A stretch of 64,000 bases of DNA from Lactuca virosa (Eukaryota; Streptophyta; Magnoliopsida; Asterales; Asteraceae). Below, in pieces: positions 10,851 through 21,492 of this stretch (the stretch's first letter is position 1; each line of letters starts with the position of its first letter). Where the stretch lies: positions 19,808,038-19,872,037 of the forward strand of contig CAKMRJ010003334.1 of NCBI GenBank assembly GCA_928212115.1, written 5' to 3'. The notes below the pieces were generated by a model that worked only from the letters and a program-made list of their open reading frames with translations, was not told the DNA's origin and ran no database searches. The translations under genes and the position numbers were made by a program.

Positions 10851-11466
10851 TCCATCCCTCTCAGGGATTCACCCGCCACATTTTCAGGTTCAAGGTCGAG
10901 CTGAGCCTCCTTAATTTGCGTGGACAAGTGTGAATGGATAGTCATGGTCAGTGATTTGACTCTACGACCAGAATATTCTTTCCGACTTAGGGCGTCAGCT
11001 ACTACATTGGCTTTACCCAGATGATAACAAATTTCGCATTCATAATCACTGAGAGTAGCTCGACCCACCGTCGTTGTCTCATGTTGAGCTCCTTCTGGTC
11101 GAATATGTGTTGTAGGCTTTTATGGTCTGTAAAGATGGTGCTTTGTGTACCGTACAGGTAGTGTCTCCAGATCTTCAGAGCAAACACAACTGCTCCTAGC
11201 TCAAGATCGTGTGTGGTGTAGTTGACCTCGTGCGTCTTCAGTTGTCTCAAGGCATAGGCGATGAACTTACCTCGTTGCATCAGAACACATCCGAGTCCTT
11301 GATTCGACGCATCGCAATAGACAACGAAGTCTTCTATCCCTTCGGGGGGGGATAGTATTGGTGCGGTGCACAAGCTCGCTTGCGGTTTGGAACGCTCTCT
11401 CCTGCTTCTCTTCCCATTCAAAGGCCACGCCTTCTGGGTCAGTGAGTGTTGTAAGAGGTTTCGCAA
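10851..11466 (-). pseudogene. RNase H region of copy B
   Basis: The frame 11002-11466 carries RNase H motifs (VVYCDASNQGLG, LELGAVVFALKIW, FTDHKSL) and runs through the G run that breaks copy A. It then shifts near 11050 into the frame 10715-11068 (HLGKANVVADALSR). It is the same polyprotein segment as 1736-2442. Confidence 0.8.
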
Positions 11467-13123
11467 TTCGGGAGAAGTTCTGAATGAACCTGCGATAGTA
11501 GCCCGCGAGACCTAGAAATTGACAAATTTATGTAGGTGTCTTCGGTGCTGACCAGTTCTCAATGGCCTTGATTTTGGAAGGGTCCACGTGAATTCCTTCT
11601 TCACTAACTACGTGGCCCAAGAATTCGACTCTTCGAATCCAAAATTCGCACTTAAAGAACTTCGCAAAGAGCTTCTCCGATCGTAATGTTTCTAAGACTT
11701 TCGTAGGTGTTGACTATGTTCCTCCTACTTCGAGACTAGATGAGTATGTCATCGATGAATACAATGACGAACTGATCCAAGTAAGGACGACACACCCTAT
11801 TCATTAAATCCATGAATACTGCAGGCGCGTTTGTTAATCCGAGCGGCATTACTACAAACTCGTAGTGTCCATAACGAGTTCGGAAGGCTGTCTGGGAACA
11901 TCCTCCTCTAACACTCTTGTAAGTTATGTATCCGGATCGTAGATCTCTCTTCGAGAAGTAGTTGCTCCTTGAAGTTGATCAATATAATCGTCAATGCGGG
12001 TGTAAGGATAACGATTTTAATGGTAAGCTTTGTTGAGTTCCTGTAGTCGATGCACATACGAAACGATCCGTCCTTTCTTCTTGACGAACAAGACCTGTGC
12101 CTCCCCATGGTGAGAAGCTTGGCCTAATGAATCCCTTCTGGAGAAGTTCGTTAAGCTGACTGGAAAGTTCCTGCATCTCCGCTGGTGCCAGACGATATGG
12201 AGATTTGGCTACTGGAGTAGCCCTGGCACTAAGTCGATTCTGAACTCGACTTGGCGTTGTGGTGGTAATCCTGGAAGTTCTTCTGGAAAGATGTCGGAAA
12301 GTCGCGTACTTCTGGATGTTCTGAATATCTTTCACTTCTTGACTCGTATCGACGATGTGTGCGAGGAATGCATGATATTCCTTTCGCAAGCACTTCTGAG
12401 CTTGGATATGCACGAAATGATGCGAGGTTCGTACTAGGTTTGTCGCCGTAGATAACTAGAGTTTCGCTGTTAGGAAGGTTTAAGACGAACTGCTTTTTTT
12501 TCAAAGCACAAGATGTCGGCGCGATGAAGACTCAACCATCCATGCCGATAAGACGTCGAAACTTTAATTGGGACCGGCATGAGGTCTATCTTGAAAGTAT
12601 GGCCATCTAAAGTTAGAGTACAACCTACGTATGTGCAGTTAGTACTTTCTGTTTTCCTGTTTGCCATTTCTACAGTGAATGATTTATCTAGTGCACGTGG
12701 TTTTTGTTTAAGCAGGTGTGCAAATTTCTGGTTTCCAAAACTTTTCTCCGCTCCACTGTCGAAAAGTATGCAAGCATATGAGTTATCGAGGAGAAACGTA
12801 CCAGTAACTATTGTAGGATCAGCTACGGCTTCCTCGTGCCTATGGCCAGAACTCTTCCTACTCCGCCAGCTATCCTGCCTTAGGGCAGTTCCTCTTGTAG
12901 TGGCCCACTTCGCCATAACCGTAGCAAGCTTGGCCCACACCAGCGTTAGGAACTTGAATGGTCGGCCTTGTTGGAGTCTTGCAGAAACGGGCAGTATGTC
13001 CCCTTCTGTTGCAGTTAGTGCACTGCATTTCCTGGCAAGGTCCGTTGTGATGGAAGGTGCATTTGTTGCACTTCGGAAGATTACCGGCATAAGGATTCGC
13101 TGGTAAGGGATTAGCAAGGACAA
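11467..13123 (-). pseudogene. Gag end, protease and reverse transcriptase of copy B, fragmented
   Basis: Gag knuckles and protease (ILFDSGAEKSF) are in frame 12470-13123. Reverse transcriptase pieces are in 11908-12108 and 11991-12413, each broken by one-base indels. The TAG after the F-I-D-D motif seen at 2560-2562 recurs near 11738. No new domain relative to A. Confidence 0.8.
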
Positions 13124-13153
13124 CAGGAGTTACCGTGGCAGCATTGATTGTAA

Positions 13154-14014
13154 CTAGTTGTTGTCTCTTTGAGGATTCTTGTGAAGTCCCGCTTTTCCTC
13201 TTGTTCCACCCATTTTTCTTTTGTTGTTGTTGTTTCCCTTTTGTTGCTCGGGTGTAGAAATCGTTGGGTTCTGGTAGTTTCCGTGATCTATAAGAGATTG
13301 TGCCAGCTCTTTAGCGCTGTCAAAAGTAACAGGCCTTGATGCTAACACACTTGACTGGATCTGGGGCGACAGTCCCCAAATATATATCTCTATTTTCTTG
13401 CTCTCTAGAGCAACCATATCAGGGCAAAGAATTGCCAGATCACAGAATCTATTAGTATAGGTTGATATGTCAGAACCAACCATTACAAGACCCCATAGTT
13501 CCTGCTCGAGTTTTTGAATTTCCCCTCGTGGACAGTACTCTCTCATCAGCATGGCTTTCAAGTTCTCCCAGCTTATCGAATTTGCCACTATTAGAGTCAG
13601 TGACTTAACGTGGCCATTCCACCAAGTTAAAGCCCTGTCAGAAAAGGTACAAGTAGCAAACTTGACCTTATTGTTCTCTGGGCAGGCGCAGATTTCAAAG
13701 ACCGCTTCTGTCTTTTCGATCCACTGCCTTAAGATCATAACCCCTCCAGTTCCATTGAAATTTCTGGGTTTGGCATTCGTAAAATCCTTGTAGGTGCATT
13801 CCTGGGGGTGCCCATGACTCTCGCCATGGTTAGAAATAGGTGCACCAGTTCCTGATCCACTAGGGACAGGAGTATTGATGTGTGACATGGCAGCCGCTAC
13901 GGCCGCCGTGACAGCTGCTTGGAACATAGCAGCGTCGAACAGAGGAGGTGGTGGAGGTGGTGGTATCGGTGTTTCGTTATTATTGTTACGCCTCGGATTT
14001 CTGCGAGGAGGCAT
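13154..14014 (-). CDS. Gag of copy B, open frame
   Basis: A 286-codon frame starts at ATG 14014 (M-P-P-R-R-N-P) and carries an Asn run, a Pro run, an Ala-rich segment (about residues 30-45) and the Gag core (RALTWWNGHV, LERYIWGLSP-type motif near residue 215). Gag forms the cytoplasmic virus-like particle. The end of the frame shifts near 13220 in a T/G-rich run, so the last about 20 residues are not the natural sequence; the zinc knuckles lie in the next frame (12470-13123). Compared with A, this copy keeps Gag whole. Confidence 0.75.
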   Translation of the reverse strand: MPPRRNPRRNNNNETPIPPPPPPPLFDAAMFQAAVTAAVAAAMSHINTPVPSGSGTGAPISNHGESHGHPQECTYKDFTNAKPRNFNGTGGVMILRQWIEKTEAVFEICACPENNKVKFATCTFSDRALTWWNGHVKSLTLIVANSISWENLKAMLMREYCPRGEIQKLEQELWGLVMVGSDISTYTNRFCDLAILCPDMVALESKKIEIYIWGLSPQIQSSVLASRPVTFDSAKELAQSLIDHGNYQNPTISTPEQQKGNNNNKRKMGGTRGKAGLHKNPQRDNN

Positions 14015-14382
14015 CTTTTAACTATAAGTTTAGAAAGATGAAGATATTGATAAGAATTCAATAGGAAAGTTGATGAAAATGACTCATGGACTAACTCTTC
14101 ATAGTCCAACAGCACGATTGAATGTAGATCTAGAACTAACAGATGATAGCATTTGGATAATAATTTCCATGAGATAGGTACCTGTCAATATTACTGGAAT
14201 TACAGATGTAACAAGTTCGGGAAAAATGGCCTAGTAGGAGGCCTTACATCAACCATGATGGGAAAATTTTGACAGGACTACGACCTAATCAAGACCTAAC
14301 AGGTCTAAGATTTACAAAGATAGGAAATTAGACCAGAGTTTTACATAACTAGGTTATATCCAAAAGAGAAGTCGATGAGATT
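14015..14382 (-). other. Spacer between extra ORF and gag, copy B
   Basis: Matches 4841-5208 almost base for base; no coding frame that I can support. Confidence 0.5.
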
Positions 14383-15006
14383 CTATCGGCGACGAGAACT
14401 ACTAGAGTGAGTTCTTGATTCCGACAGAAGGCGTTCTATGTCCCTCACACGCCTGTCAGATCTTACTTGCTGAGCTCGAAGTTCCCTGACTTCAGCTTGG
14501 GTTCCAGCAAGTTCTCTCTGCAGAGCTGCATTGTGGACCAGAGTCCTTTCATGAGCAGACTCTAGTTGGCGAATGCGGACTGTGTTAACGCCAGAGTTGG
14601 CGTCAATCTCCATGACTCGGTCGATAGCGGCTCGACCCATGTTCGGTGTTCCGGGAAATCCTACGAACCATATGGGTAGGACCCTGTCAGCTGAACCTCC
14701 CTCAGTGAGGTTGTAGAAGCTTCTGTCTCCATTGTAGGGGATGGGTTGACTCTGTTCCTGACTCCATCTATTCAAGTTTGTGGCCCACAGAGGTGTGGGT
14801 CCTTGAAATGCTGGGCGAGGGTTTGGGTCATGAGCAGCTGGGGGTAGGTTGTTGACTTCTGGTTCTGAGTCAGAACTATCAGAAAAGCCTTCAGCTTCGT
14901 GATCATCCAAAGGAATTGGGTGATCATTCTCTGGCTCTTCTCCGAGCCATCCAGCATTGCCGTGGTTAGGGTAGTACGGGTCGTCGTGGGGATGGAATCC
15001 AGCCAT
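14383..15006 (-). CDS. Extra coiled-coil ORF upstream of gag, copy B
   Basis: A complete 207-codon ORF, ATG at 15006, the same length as its counterpart at 5209-5832. It has the acidic Pro/His-rich N-terminus, the central segment with W-S-Q-E-Q-S-Q-P-I, the Leu-heptad coiled coil (about residues 135-195) and the Arg/Ser tail. It differs from A in a short block around residues 112-125, where one-base indels at both ends shift and restore the frame. Retention of frame and length in both copies suggests a real protein. Function unknown; no domain recognised. Confidence 0.65.
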   Translation of the reverse strand: MAGFHPHDDPYYPNHGNAGWLGEEPENDHPIPLDDHEAEGFSDSSDSEPEVNNLPPAAHDPNPRPAFQGPTPLWATNLNRWSQEQSQPIPYNGDRSFYNLTEGGSADRVLPIWFVGFPGTPNMGRAAIDRVMEIDANSGVNTVRIRQLESAHERTLVHNAALQRELAGTQAEVRELRAQQVRSDRRVRDIERLLSESRTHSSSSRRR

Positions 15007-15682
15007 GATATCTACGCGAGAAAAGGGATATAAGAAGAAATTAATAGACGTACTAACTAAGATAATTATAAGATGATCTTTATCAGTTACTTCAATACTT
15101 GTTTAGTGCATACCAGTTATATGTACTCAGGACAGGATAGACCTTCGAATAAGTGACCCTAACTCTAAGCCCACAACCAAACAAGGAACAAGAAGTAAAG
15201 CAAAGATTCACAGATTCTAAGTCTATGACGTCCTAGGTGCATATAACCTTAGTGTATCCACTCAGCAACTATTGACCTACTGATAAAGACCTTTTAGTTC
15301 TCAAATAAGTAATTATAGTAACACCAAATACCCCTATGGTATTTCATTGTGGTAATGTTGGTAAGTTTTTTTTAGACTTGTTGCCATATCACAACCATTC
15401 TTGGGCATATGCTAATCACTCCTCGGACCAGCATAGTTGATCAGGCTATGCCACTCCCAGGACTGACCATACATCCCCGAGCTTACCTGTGATATCCAAC
15501 AATCGTAATACTTTTGTTTTTGTCGTTGTGACACTGATTTTAGTATGAATGCAGGCATGTATACTTATTTAAATATTTTATTATTTAAAAGTATAAACTC
15601 TTGGTCAGAGTATTTTAATCCCATTGCATTTATAGTTAGCATATCTTTTATGGGTTGATATACTCAATTCACTATATACAGG
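15007..15682 (-). other. Untranslated leader of copy B
   Basis: AT-rich stretch between primer site and extra ORF, near-identical to 5833-6505. Nothing further recognised. Confidence 0.6.
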
Positions 15683-15694
15683 GCTCTGATACCA
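15683..15694 (-). other. Primer binding site (initiator Met tRNA), copy B
   Basis: The minus strand reads TGGTATCAGAGC three bases inside the LTR, which begins at 15698. Confidence 0.92.
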
Positions 15695-15697
15695 ATC

Positions 15698-18278
15698 TGT
15701 CACACCCCAAAACCAAGAACGGCGGAAACGTTCAGGGGTGGAGGACGTCATGTAAAGTATCATAACAGTGCAAAGTAGTAAACAAGCAACAACATCATCC
15801 ATTGCATTAAAAGTAAAGTTTTAATACATGAGTGTTCTTTCATTGTAATAAGACACCAAAATATGTAATCAAAATAAAAGACGAGTCTTGTATGTGCTCC
15901 GTCTTCTCAAAACCTGGTCATCGTACCTGTCTACTGGTGACCTGAGAATACAAGTTATTTTGAAAGTGTAGATCAGCATAAAGCTGGTGAATTCATAAGT
16001 ATTTTAGTGTCATTGATTTGAAAAGCTGTTATGAAAGACTTGTAAATGTTTAATGAAACATTTAGTATAAGTGTGAAAACCCTAGAAAATCCCATATTTC
16101 CTACTAGTATAAAAAGGTAGTCTTCTACCAAGACCTGAATGCTTTGAAAGTTTGCATTTCTGTAACAATGAAAGTTTTCCCATGTGTAACTATTATTTTA
16201 AATATATAGTCTACTTCATCGTTTATGTGAATGTGTCACAAAATAAAAGTAATAGGGAAAATTATATAATCATTGAAATCGTATCCTTTTGCCTTAGGAT
16301 AATCACGGCGTGGAAACTCGCCGAACAGTACAACCGAGAACATCCGTCGATGAACAGGTCCCGCTGTAGCTAGCAGCCAGGTGTAGGATGGTCAGTCCCG
16401 TAAAGTATATATAGTATATCTCTTGGTAAAGTATATATAGTATATCACTCCGTATAGTATATAGTATTTCTCTTTGTATAACAAGTAATAAAATCTCTTC
16501 ATATAGTAATTAGTATAGACTCATGAATGAACCGACTCTTGTATAATTCCTTGTAATAGGAATAGTAATTTGTATTCCCTAAACTATACCTATAATAGTT
16601 TACTGGAATGTCGATTGAATGTCCAAGTAGGTTTATACACCCTTGATACTCAAGAGTGTTGGAACTGAAGAAAGAATGAAATCTGTCACATCAATACATA
16701 TATTCATGAAACATAAGTGTATAGATATGGTTTTTAACAATAAGTTGAAAGAGGTTTTGTAATACATTTCATAGTTTTGAACAATAAATAATAATGACTT
16801 GATGTCAGTTTATAAAATGATACAAAAGTAGTTTGTTTGATAACAAAGTAAAAATAACTGAAAATCCTTTGCATTTATCACATTTTAAAGTATGTGAAAT
16901 CAGTTGGTTGAAAACACAATTATAAATCACATGTGATTGATTCTATAACTTCCTGTTTTCTACTTGTATTCCCCCCCCCCCATGAAAGCATTTAAAATCA
17001 TTTAAAAGATTGATTAAGGGGTATGAACTCACCTGTAGTGGGTGGTTTGGATGAACTGAATGTATAGGATGCTAGGTGTCAAGTGAAGACTTGTACACAC
17101 ACAATGATCCTAGTTAAAATATAATAACACATATATGTATCCAATTAGTCTTTAAACAACTAATTAACAAAGTTAAGACATCCTAGGACATGTAAAACAC
17201 CTTATTTAAGTGTTATAAGTGCTAAGGATTACATCTAAGGGTTGTAGGACATTGCAATTGAGTTTAGGGTTCAAGGGTAAACTCCCTTGGAGTTTACGGT
17301 TTTGTGACCATAACTCATTGAGTTTACGGTCGTAAACCCATGAGTTTACGGCCGTAAACTCATGGTACTTGACCATTTTGTGTTTTGAAGCCATAAAGAT
17401 CATAAGAAGCATTCCTACTTCATGTTTAAGCCTTAGGAAGAGATTAGGGCACCATTTCACTCCTTTAGGGAGTTTACGGTCCTTGGACCACTTCTCCTTG
17501 GGTTTACGGCCGTAAACCCAAATGGTTTATGGTCTTTTGATGTTTTCAAGTACTAAGCACATCAAGGAAGGGGTCTAGGCTAGTTTCCAAGGCTTGGTAA
17601 GGGACTAGGGCCACTTTGGCCCCTTTGTTAGGGTTTACGATCCAAGGTGTTCTTGGACCGTAAACACCTTTGATCTTGTGTTTCTTGGGTGTTTTCATGA
17701 TGATTAGAAGTGTAACAAGTCTTATAATACACTAGGGTAAGAGTACTTACTAGGTAGAAGCTTGAAAAGGTGCTAAAAGTCCAAGAACACTAGTGTGTGT
17801 TCTTGGTGTTCTTGGTGAAACTTGAAGATCTACACTTTTGGAATGATTTCATGGATAGAATCATGTAAGATCACTAGATTAAGTAATATATCAACTTATT
17901 AGGGATAGAAACACTTACAAAGTTGAAGATCAAGAGGAAAAGTTGGATGATACTTGAGAGAGAATTGAGTTTGGATCTTGAAATGTGAAAAAGTGATTAA
18001 AATGGCTAAGTGCCATATTTATATCCTTGGGGTTTACGGCCGTAAACTCCATGTTTAGGCCGTAAACTCCATGTTTAGGCCGTAAACTCCAAACTCTTGG
18101 AGTTTTGGGACTTTATTGTTGCACAATAAACCCTAGAGCATCCTCTCTCCTGATATCTCCTGAAGTACTAACTTAAAAACACTCAAACTTATTCCAAAAA
18201 GCTTGATAGTTAGCAGAAATTGTTCTGACTTCTATTGAATTGAATGGTTATACAGAATAGAAATTTTGGATTGTCACA
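15698..18278 (-). repeat. 5' LTR of copy B (2581 bases)
   Basis: Runs from TGTCACACCCC to GGATTGTCACA and matches 6521-9078 with scattered indels (for example an 11-base C run near 16971 against nine in A). It carries GTTTACGGCCGTAAAC palindromes near 17344 and 18033. It abuts element C sequence CTGGATCCC at 18279. Confidence 0.9.
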
Positions 18279-19682
18279 CTGGATCCCACGTAAAAGCAAC
18301 CCCCTTCCTGGTCAACCTGGTGAGGGGCACGACAATCTTGGAGAAATCCTTGATAAATCTCCGATAGTAGCCGGCCAACCCCAGAAAACTCCTGATCTCG
18401 GTGGGAGATCTCGGCACCTCCCAACTCATCACCGCCTCAATCTTGGCCGGATCGACCAATATCCCATTCTGGTTGACGAGATGCCCCAAAAACTGGACCT
18501 CTCGTAACCAGAAATCACACTTGGAGAATTTGGCGTACAACCTCTCCAATCTCAAAACTCCGAGGATCTCCCTCAAATGCTCCTCATGCTGCTCTCGGGA
18601 CCTCGAATACACCAGAATATCATCGATGAACATGATCACCGATCGATCCAACATCGGCCTGCACACCCTGTTCATGAGATCCATGAACGCTGCCGGTGCA
18701 TTGGTGAGCCCAAAAGGCATCACCACGAACTCGTAATGCCCATAACGAGTCCTGAACGCTGTCTTCTAGATATCCTCATCCCGCACTCTCATCTGATGAT
18801 ATCCAGACCTCAAATCTATCTTGGAGAACCAAGACGCTCCCTACAACTGATCAAACAGATCATCGATCCTCGGTAAGGGGTAACGGTTCTTGACCGTCAA
18901 CTTGTTCAACTCTCGGTAATCAATGCACATCCGGTGTGAACCATCCTTTTTCTTGACAAAAAGGATCGGCGCTCCCCATGGCGAGCTACTCGGTCGAATA
19001 AACCCCTTCCCCAACAGCTCCTGAAGCTGCGAGGATAACTCCTGCATCTCTGGCGGCGCAAGGCGATAAGGCGCCTTGGCGATAGGCGCTGCCCCCGGAA
19101 TCAAATCGATGCGGAACTCCACCTGCCTCTCGGGAGGCACACCTGGCAACTCCTCGGGAAAAACATCCGGAAAATCAGGCACTATCGGAACATCATCAAC
19201 TGAACTCGGCCTCTCTGCGGCCGCTCGAGTATCCATCACATAAGCTACAAACCCGCTGCGGCCCTGCTGTAAACTCTGCCTCGCTCTGGCATCCGAACAA
19301 AATGTTGACCCATGTCGGGTACCCTCGCCATATACCGTCAGCACTCCCCCACTAGGGTCTCGTACCGTCACCGTCTGTCGCTCGCAGTCTATAACTGCCC
19401 CGAATTGGCTCAACCAATCCATGCCCACTATAACGCAAACGTCCCCCATCGCAATCAGGACCAGATCTATCGGGAACTCAACACCGAAGATCTCGAGTAC
19501 ACATCCTCGAATCACGTCAGTAGCATACACTGTTCGCTCGTCAGCTATGGAAACTCGTAGAGGTCGACTCAATGCCTCTCGCCGACTACTGATGTGCTGA
19601 CTAAATGTTAGCGACACAAATGATCGAATCGCACCCGAGTCAAATAACACTAAGGCAGGTGCAGAACTCACAAGAAAAGTAC
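18279..19682 (-). pseudogene. Protease and reverse transcriptase of element C
   Basis: After the intron-like insert the frame encodes aspartic protease (ALVLFDSGAIRSFVS, VIVGMDWLS) and reverse transcriptase (FVKKKDGSHRMCIDYRELN, MPFGLTNAPAAF, IMFIDDILVYSR, GLAGYYRRFIKDFSKI). Two nonsense codons interrupt one otherwise common frame: TAG at 18841-18843 (after DDLFDQL) and TAG at 18766-18768. The domain ends in W-D-P at the A/B insertion. The protein would make cDNA from element RNA; here it is dead. Confidence 0.85.
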
Positions 19683-19745
19683 CTACGCATATAATAATAT
19701 AAGCACAATATCTCAACTCAGCATAAATAAATGAAGAATACATAC
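19683..19745 (-). other. Intron-like insert between gag and protease, element C (63 bases)
   Basis: On the minus strand, G-C-T-G is followed by GTATGT (19745 downward) and the insert ends GCGTAG (19683) before GTACTTTTC. Removing it joins D-V-V-A to G-T-F-L, exactly the junction that is continuous in A and G. It is T-rich. Its length is a multiple of three and it has no stop, so unspliced RNA would also be read through, adding 21 residues. Element D has an insert at the same codon. Confidence 0.7.
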
Positions 19746-20880
19746 CAGCCACAACATCTGGTGTTGCATGGACCTCCTCCGCTGTCAACTGGAAGGCTCT
19801 CCCGCGAGCCTTCGGTGCCTCGGCCTTCGCTGGCCGAACCTCGGTAGCTCTAGCAGCAGTTGCAGATCCCTGTGCTGATCCCTGATGTAACTGCGGGCAC
19901 TCGGCCTTCCGATGGCCAGTCTGGTTGCAGTGAAAGCAAACCGAAAATCCCTTAGGGAAATCCCTTGCGATATGCCCCTCCTTCCCACACTTGTAGCACA
20001 CACCCGCCCTGCACGTCCCATCATGAGTCTTGCCGCACTTCCCGTAAGTGCGGCCCTTCGGACCTCCAGCTCTCGAATCAGCGGGCTTTGCCCGCTTGGC
20101 TGCCGGCTGAGACTGAACCGGCCGCCTATCCCTCCTCTGAGACTCGGCCTCCTCCTTGGCCTGAGTCTCCAACTCGATCTCCCTCTTCCGAGCATTTGCC
20201 TGAAGCTCAGCAAATGTCCGGTACGTCGAGTTCGACACGAACTCTCGAATGTCTCTCCTCAGTATGCTCAGATATCGACTCATGAAACATCCGTGTAATC
20301 ACAGTCACGGACTCCGTCCCCTGCTTGAGGGACAAAAACTCCCGCGCCAACCGTTCCCTCTCCACCGGGGGAACATACTCATCTCGGAACATGGTGGTGA
20401 ACCTCTCCCAGGTCACCGCTGTCATCTCTGCAGGAGTGAAGTCTGCCGTCACAAACTTCCACCAATCCTTCGCTCCCAAGCGAAGCTGGTTCAGCGCGAA
20501 CCGTACCCTCAGATGCTCCAGGCAAGAACATGTGTAGAAGCATCCCTCAATGTCAGAGATCCACCTCATCGCGACTATCGGATCCTGAGTTCCATCAAAC
20601 TCTGGTGGCTTCGTGTTTCTAAACTCTCGGTATAGCAACGATTCACCCCCTATGGCCTGGCAGCGGCGACGGCTGCGGTGGCTGCAGCAACAGTAGCCTC
20701 GGTAAGAGAAGCATACCGCTCGTCAAACGTCTCGATCAAAGTGGTCTTGATAGACCCAAACATCTCGGGAATCTCAGCTCGTATGGTTGCGGCCACCTCC
20801 TCGTGAATCAGCCTACAGATCTCCTCATCACTGGTACCACTGGTACCAATGCCTCCTGGGTTGTGGCGCGTCCCAACCAT
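19746..20880 (-). pseudogene. Gag of element C, frameshifted
   Basis: Start ATG at 20880 gives M-V-G-T-R, parallel to M-V-V-T-R of element D. The first frame (20650-20880, PEMFGSIKTTLIE) shifts near 20640 into the Gag core frame (20207-20638: WISDIEGCFYTCSC, LGAKDWWKF). That ends at a deletion of some tens of bases near 20283, seen by comparison with D. The last part (19746-20283) has two knuckles: CYKCGKEGHIARDF, in which the last Cys is Phe, and CFHCNQTGHRKAEC, which is complete. Confidence 0.8.
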
Positions 20881-21477
20881 GATGTCTCTAAAATACAACA
20901 CAAAGAAATCAGAGACTCGCTCGAGTACACACACACTCGATACTCAACCCTACTTGTTCTTTAGTACCCTAAGGATTCTTACTTGGACTGCTCATCGATC
21001 CGGTGTTTCTAGTAGTACGGGCCCTATACTACCTTCCACAACGCATCGGTATTCACCCCAAGTCCTCCTCCTAGGATCCCAGATCACAAGTACTCTATAT
21101 CTCACTAGACTCAGGCTACCCTCCAGTATACCACTCATAAGCTCCTCGCTGCTACCTACTCACTCTCGAAGTATCTCGTAGTAGCAGTGATCTCCTAGGC
21201 TAAGGCATCACAAATCAGGCCACTTTAGTCCTAGATATGAATACCTAGCCTATTCTAGCATGCATAGCATATCACATAATATCTCATAACACATAACGTA
21301 AGGGTATTTTGGGAAATCACCTTTCGGGCGCTGGCTGATTGTACACACTGTTCCGTTCTGCTTGTCTCAAAACCTCTTACTCTTTTAGGAAAATCGTTTA
21401 TTTTATGAAAAATATCCTCAAATCCACAGTTTGAGTTCAGATACGCCCGAAGGTGCATCTGAATCCCTCAAACCAAG
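20881..21477 (-). other. Untranslated leader of element C
   Basis: About 600 bases between primer site and gag start. An AG (minus strand ...TATTTTAG) lies 7 bases before the gag ATG. No coding frame or extra ORF like that of A is seen. Confidence 0.5.
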
Positions 21478-21489
21478 GCTCTGATACCA
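21478..21489 (-). other. Primer binding site (initiator Met tRNA), element C
   Basis: Minus strand TGGTATCAGAGC, three bases inside the LTR that starts at 21493. Confidence 0.92.
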
Positions 21490-21492
21490 ACT

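Larger units (their letters stand above)
9283..18278 (-). mobile_element. Ty3/gypsy element B, near-identical copy of A
   Basis: It has the same order and content as 113-9078: partial 3' LTR, tract, integrase, RNase H, reverse transcriptase, protease, gag, extra ORF, primer site and 5' LTR, then the junction with element C at 18278/18279. The left half (9283 to about 13100) is full of single-base indels in homopolymers, while the right half is cleaner. The breaks rarely coincide with those of A. I infer one real element represented twice; a real tandem copy is the alternative. Confidence 0.85.

Noticed and set aside
1..18278. A and B as two independent insertions
   Set aside because: Both share the same junction with element C and near-identical sequence; independent insertion at the same base is very unlikely, though a real duplication is not excluded.
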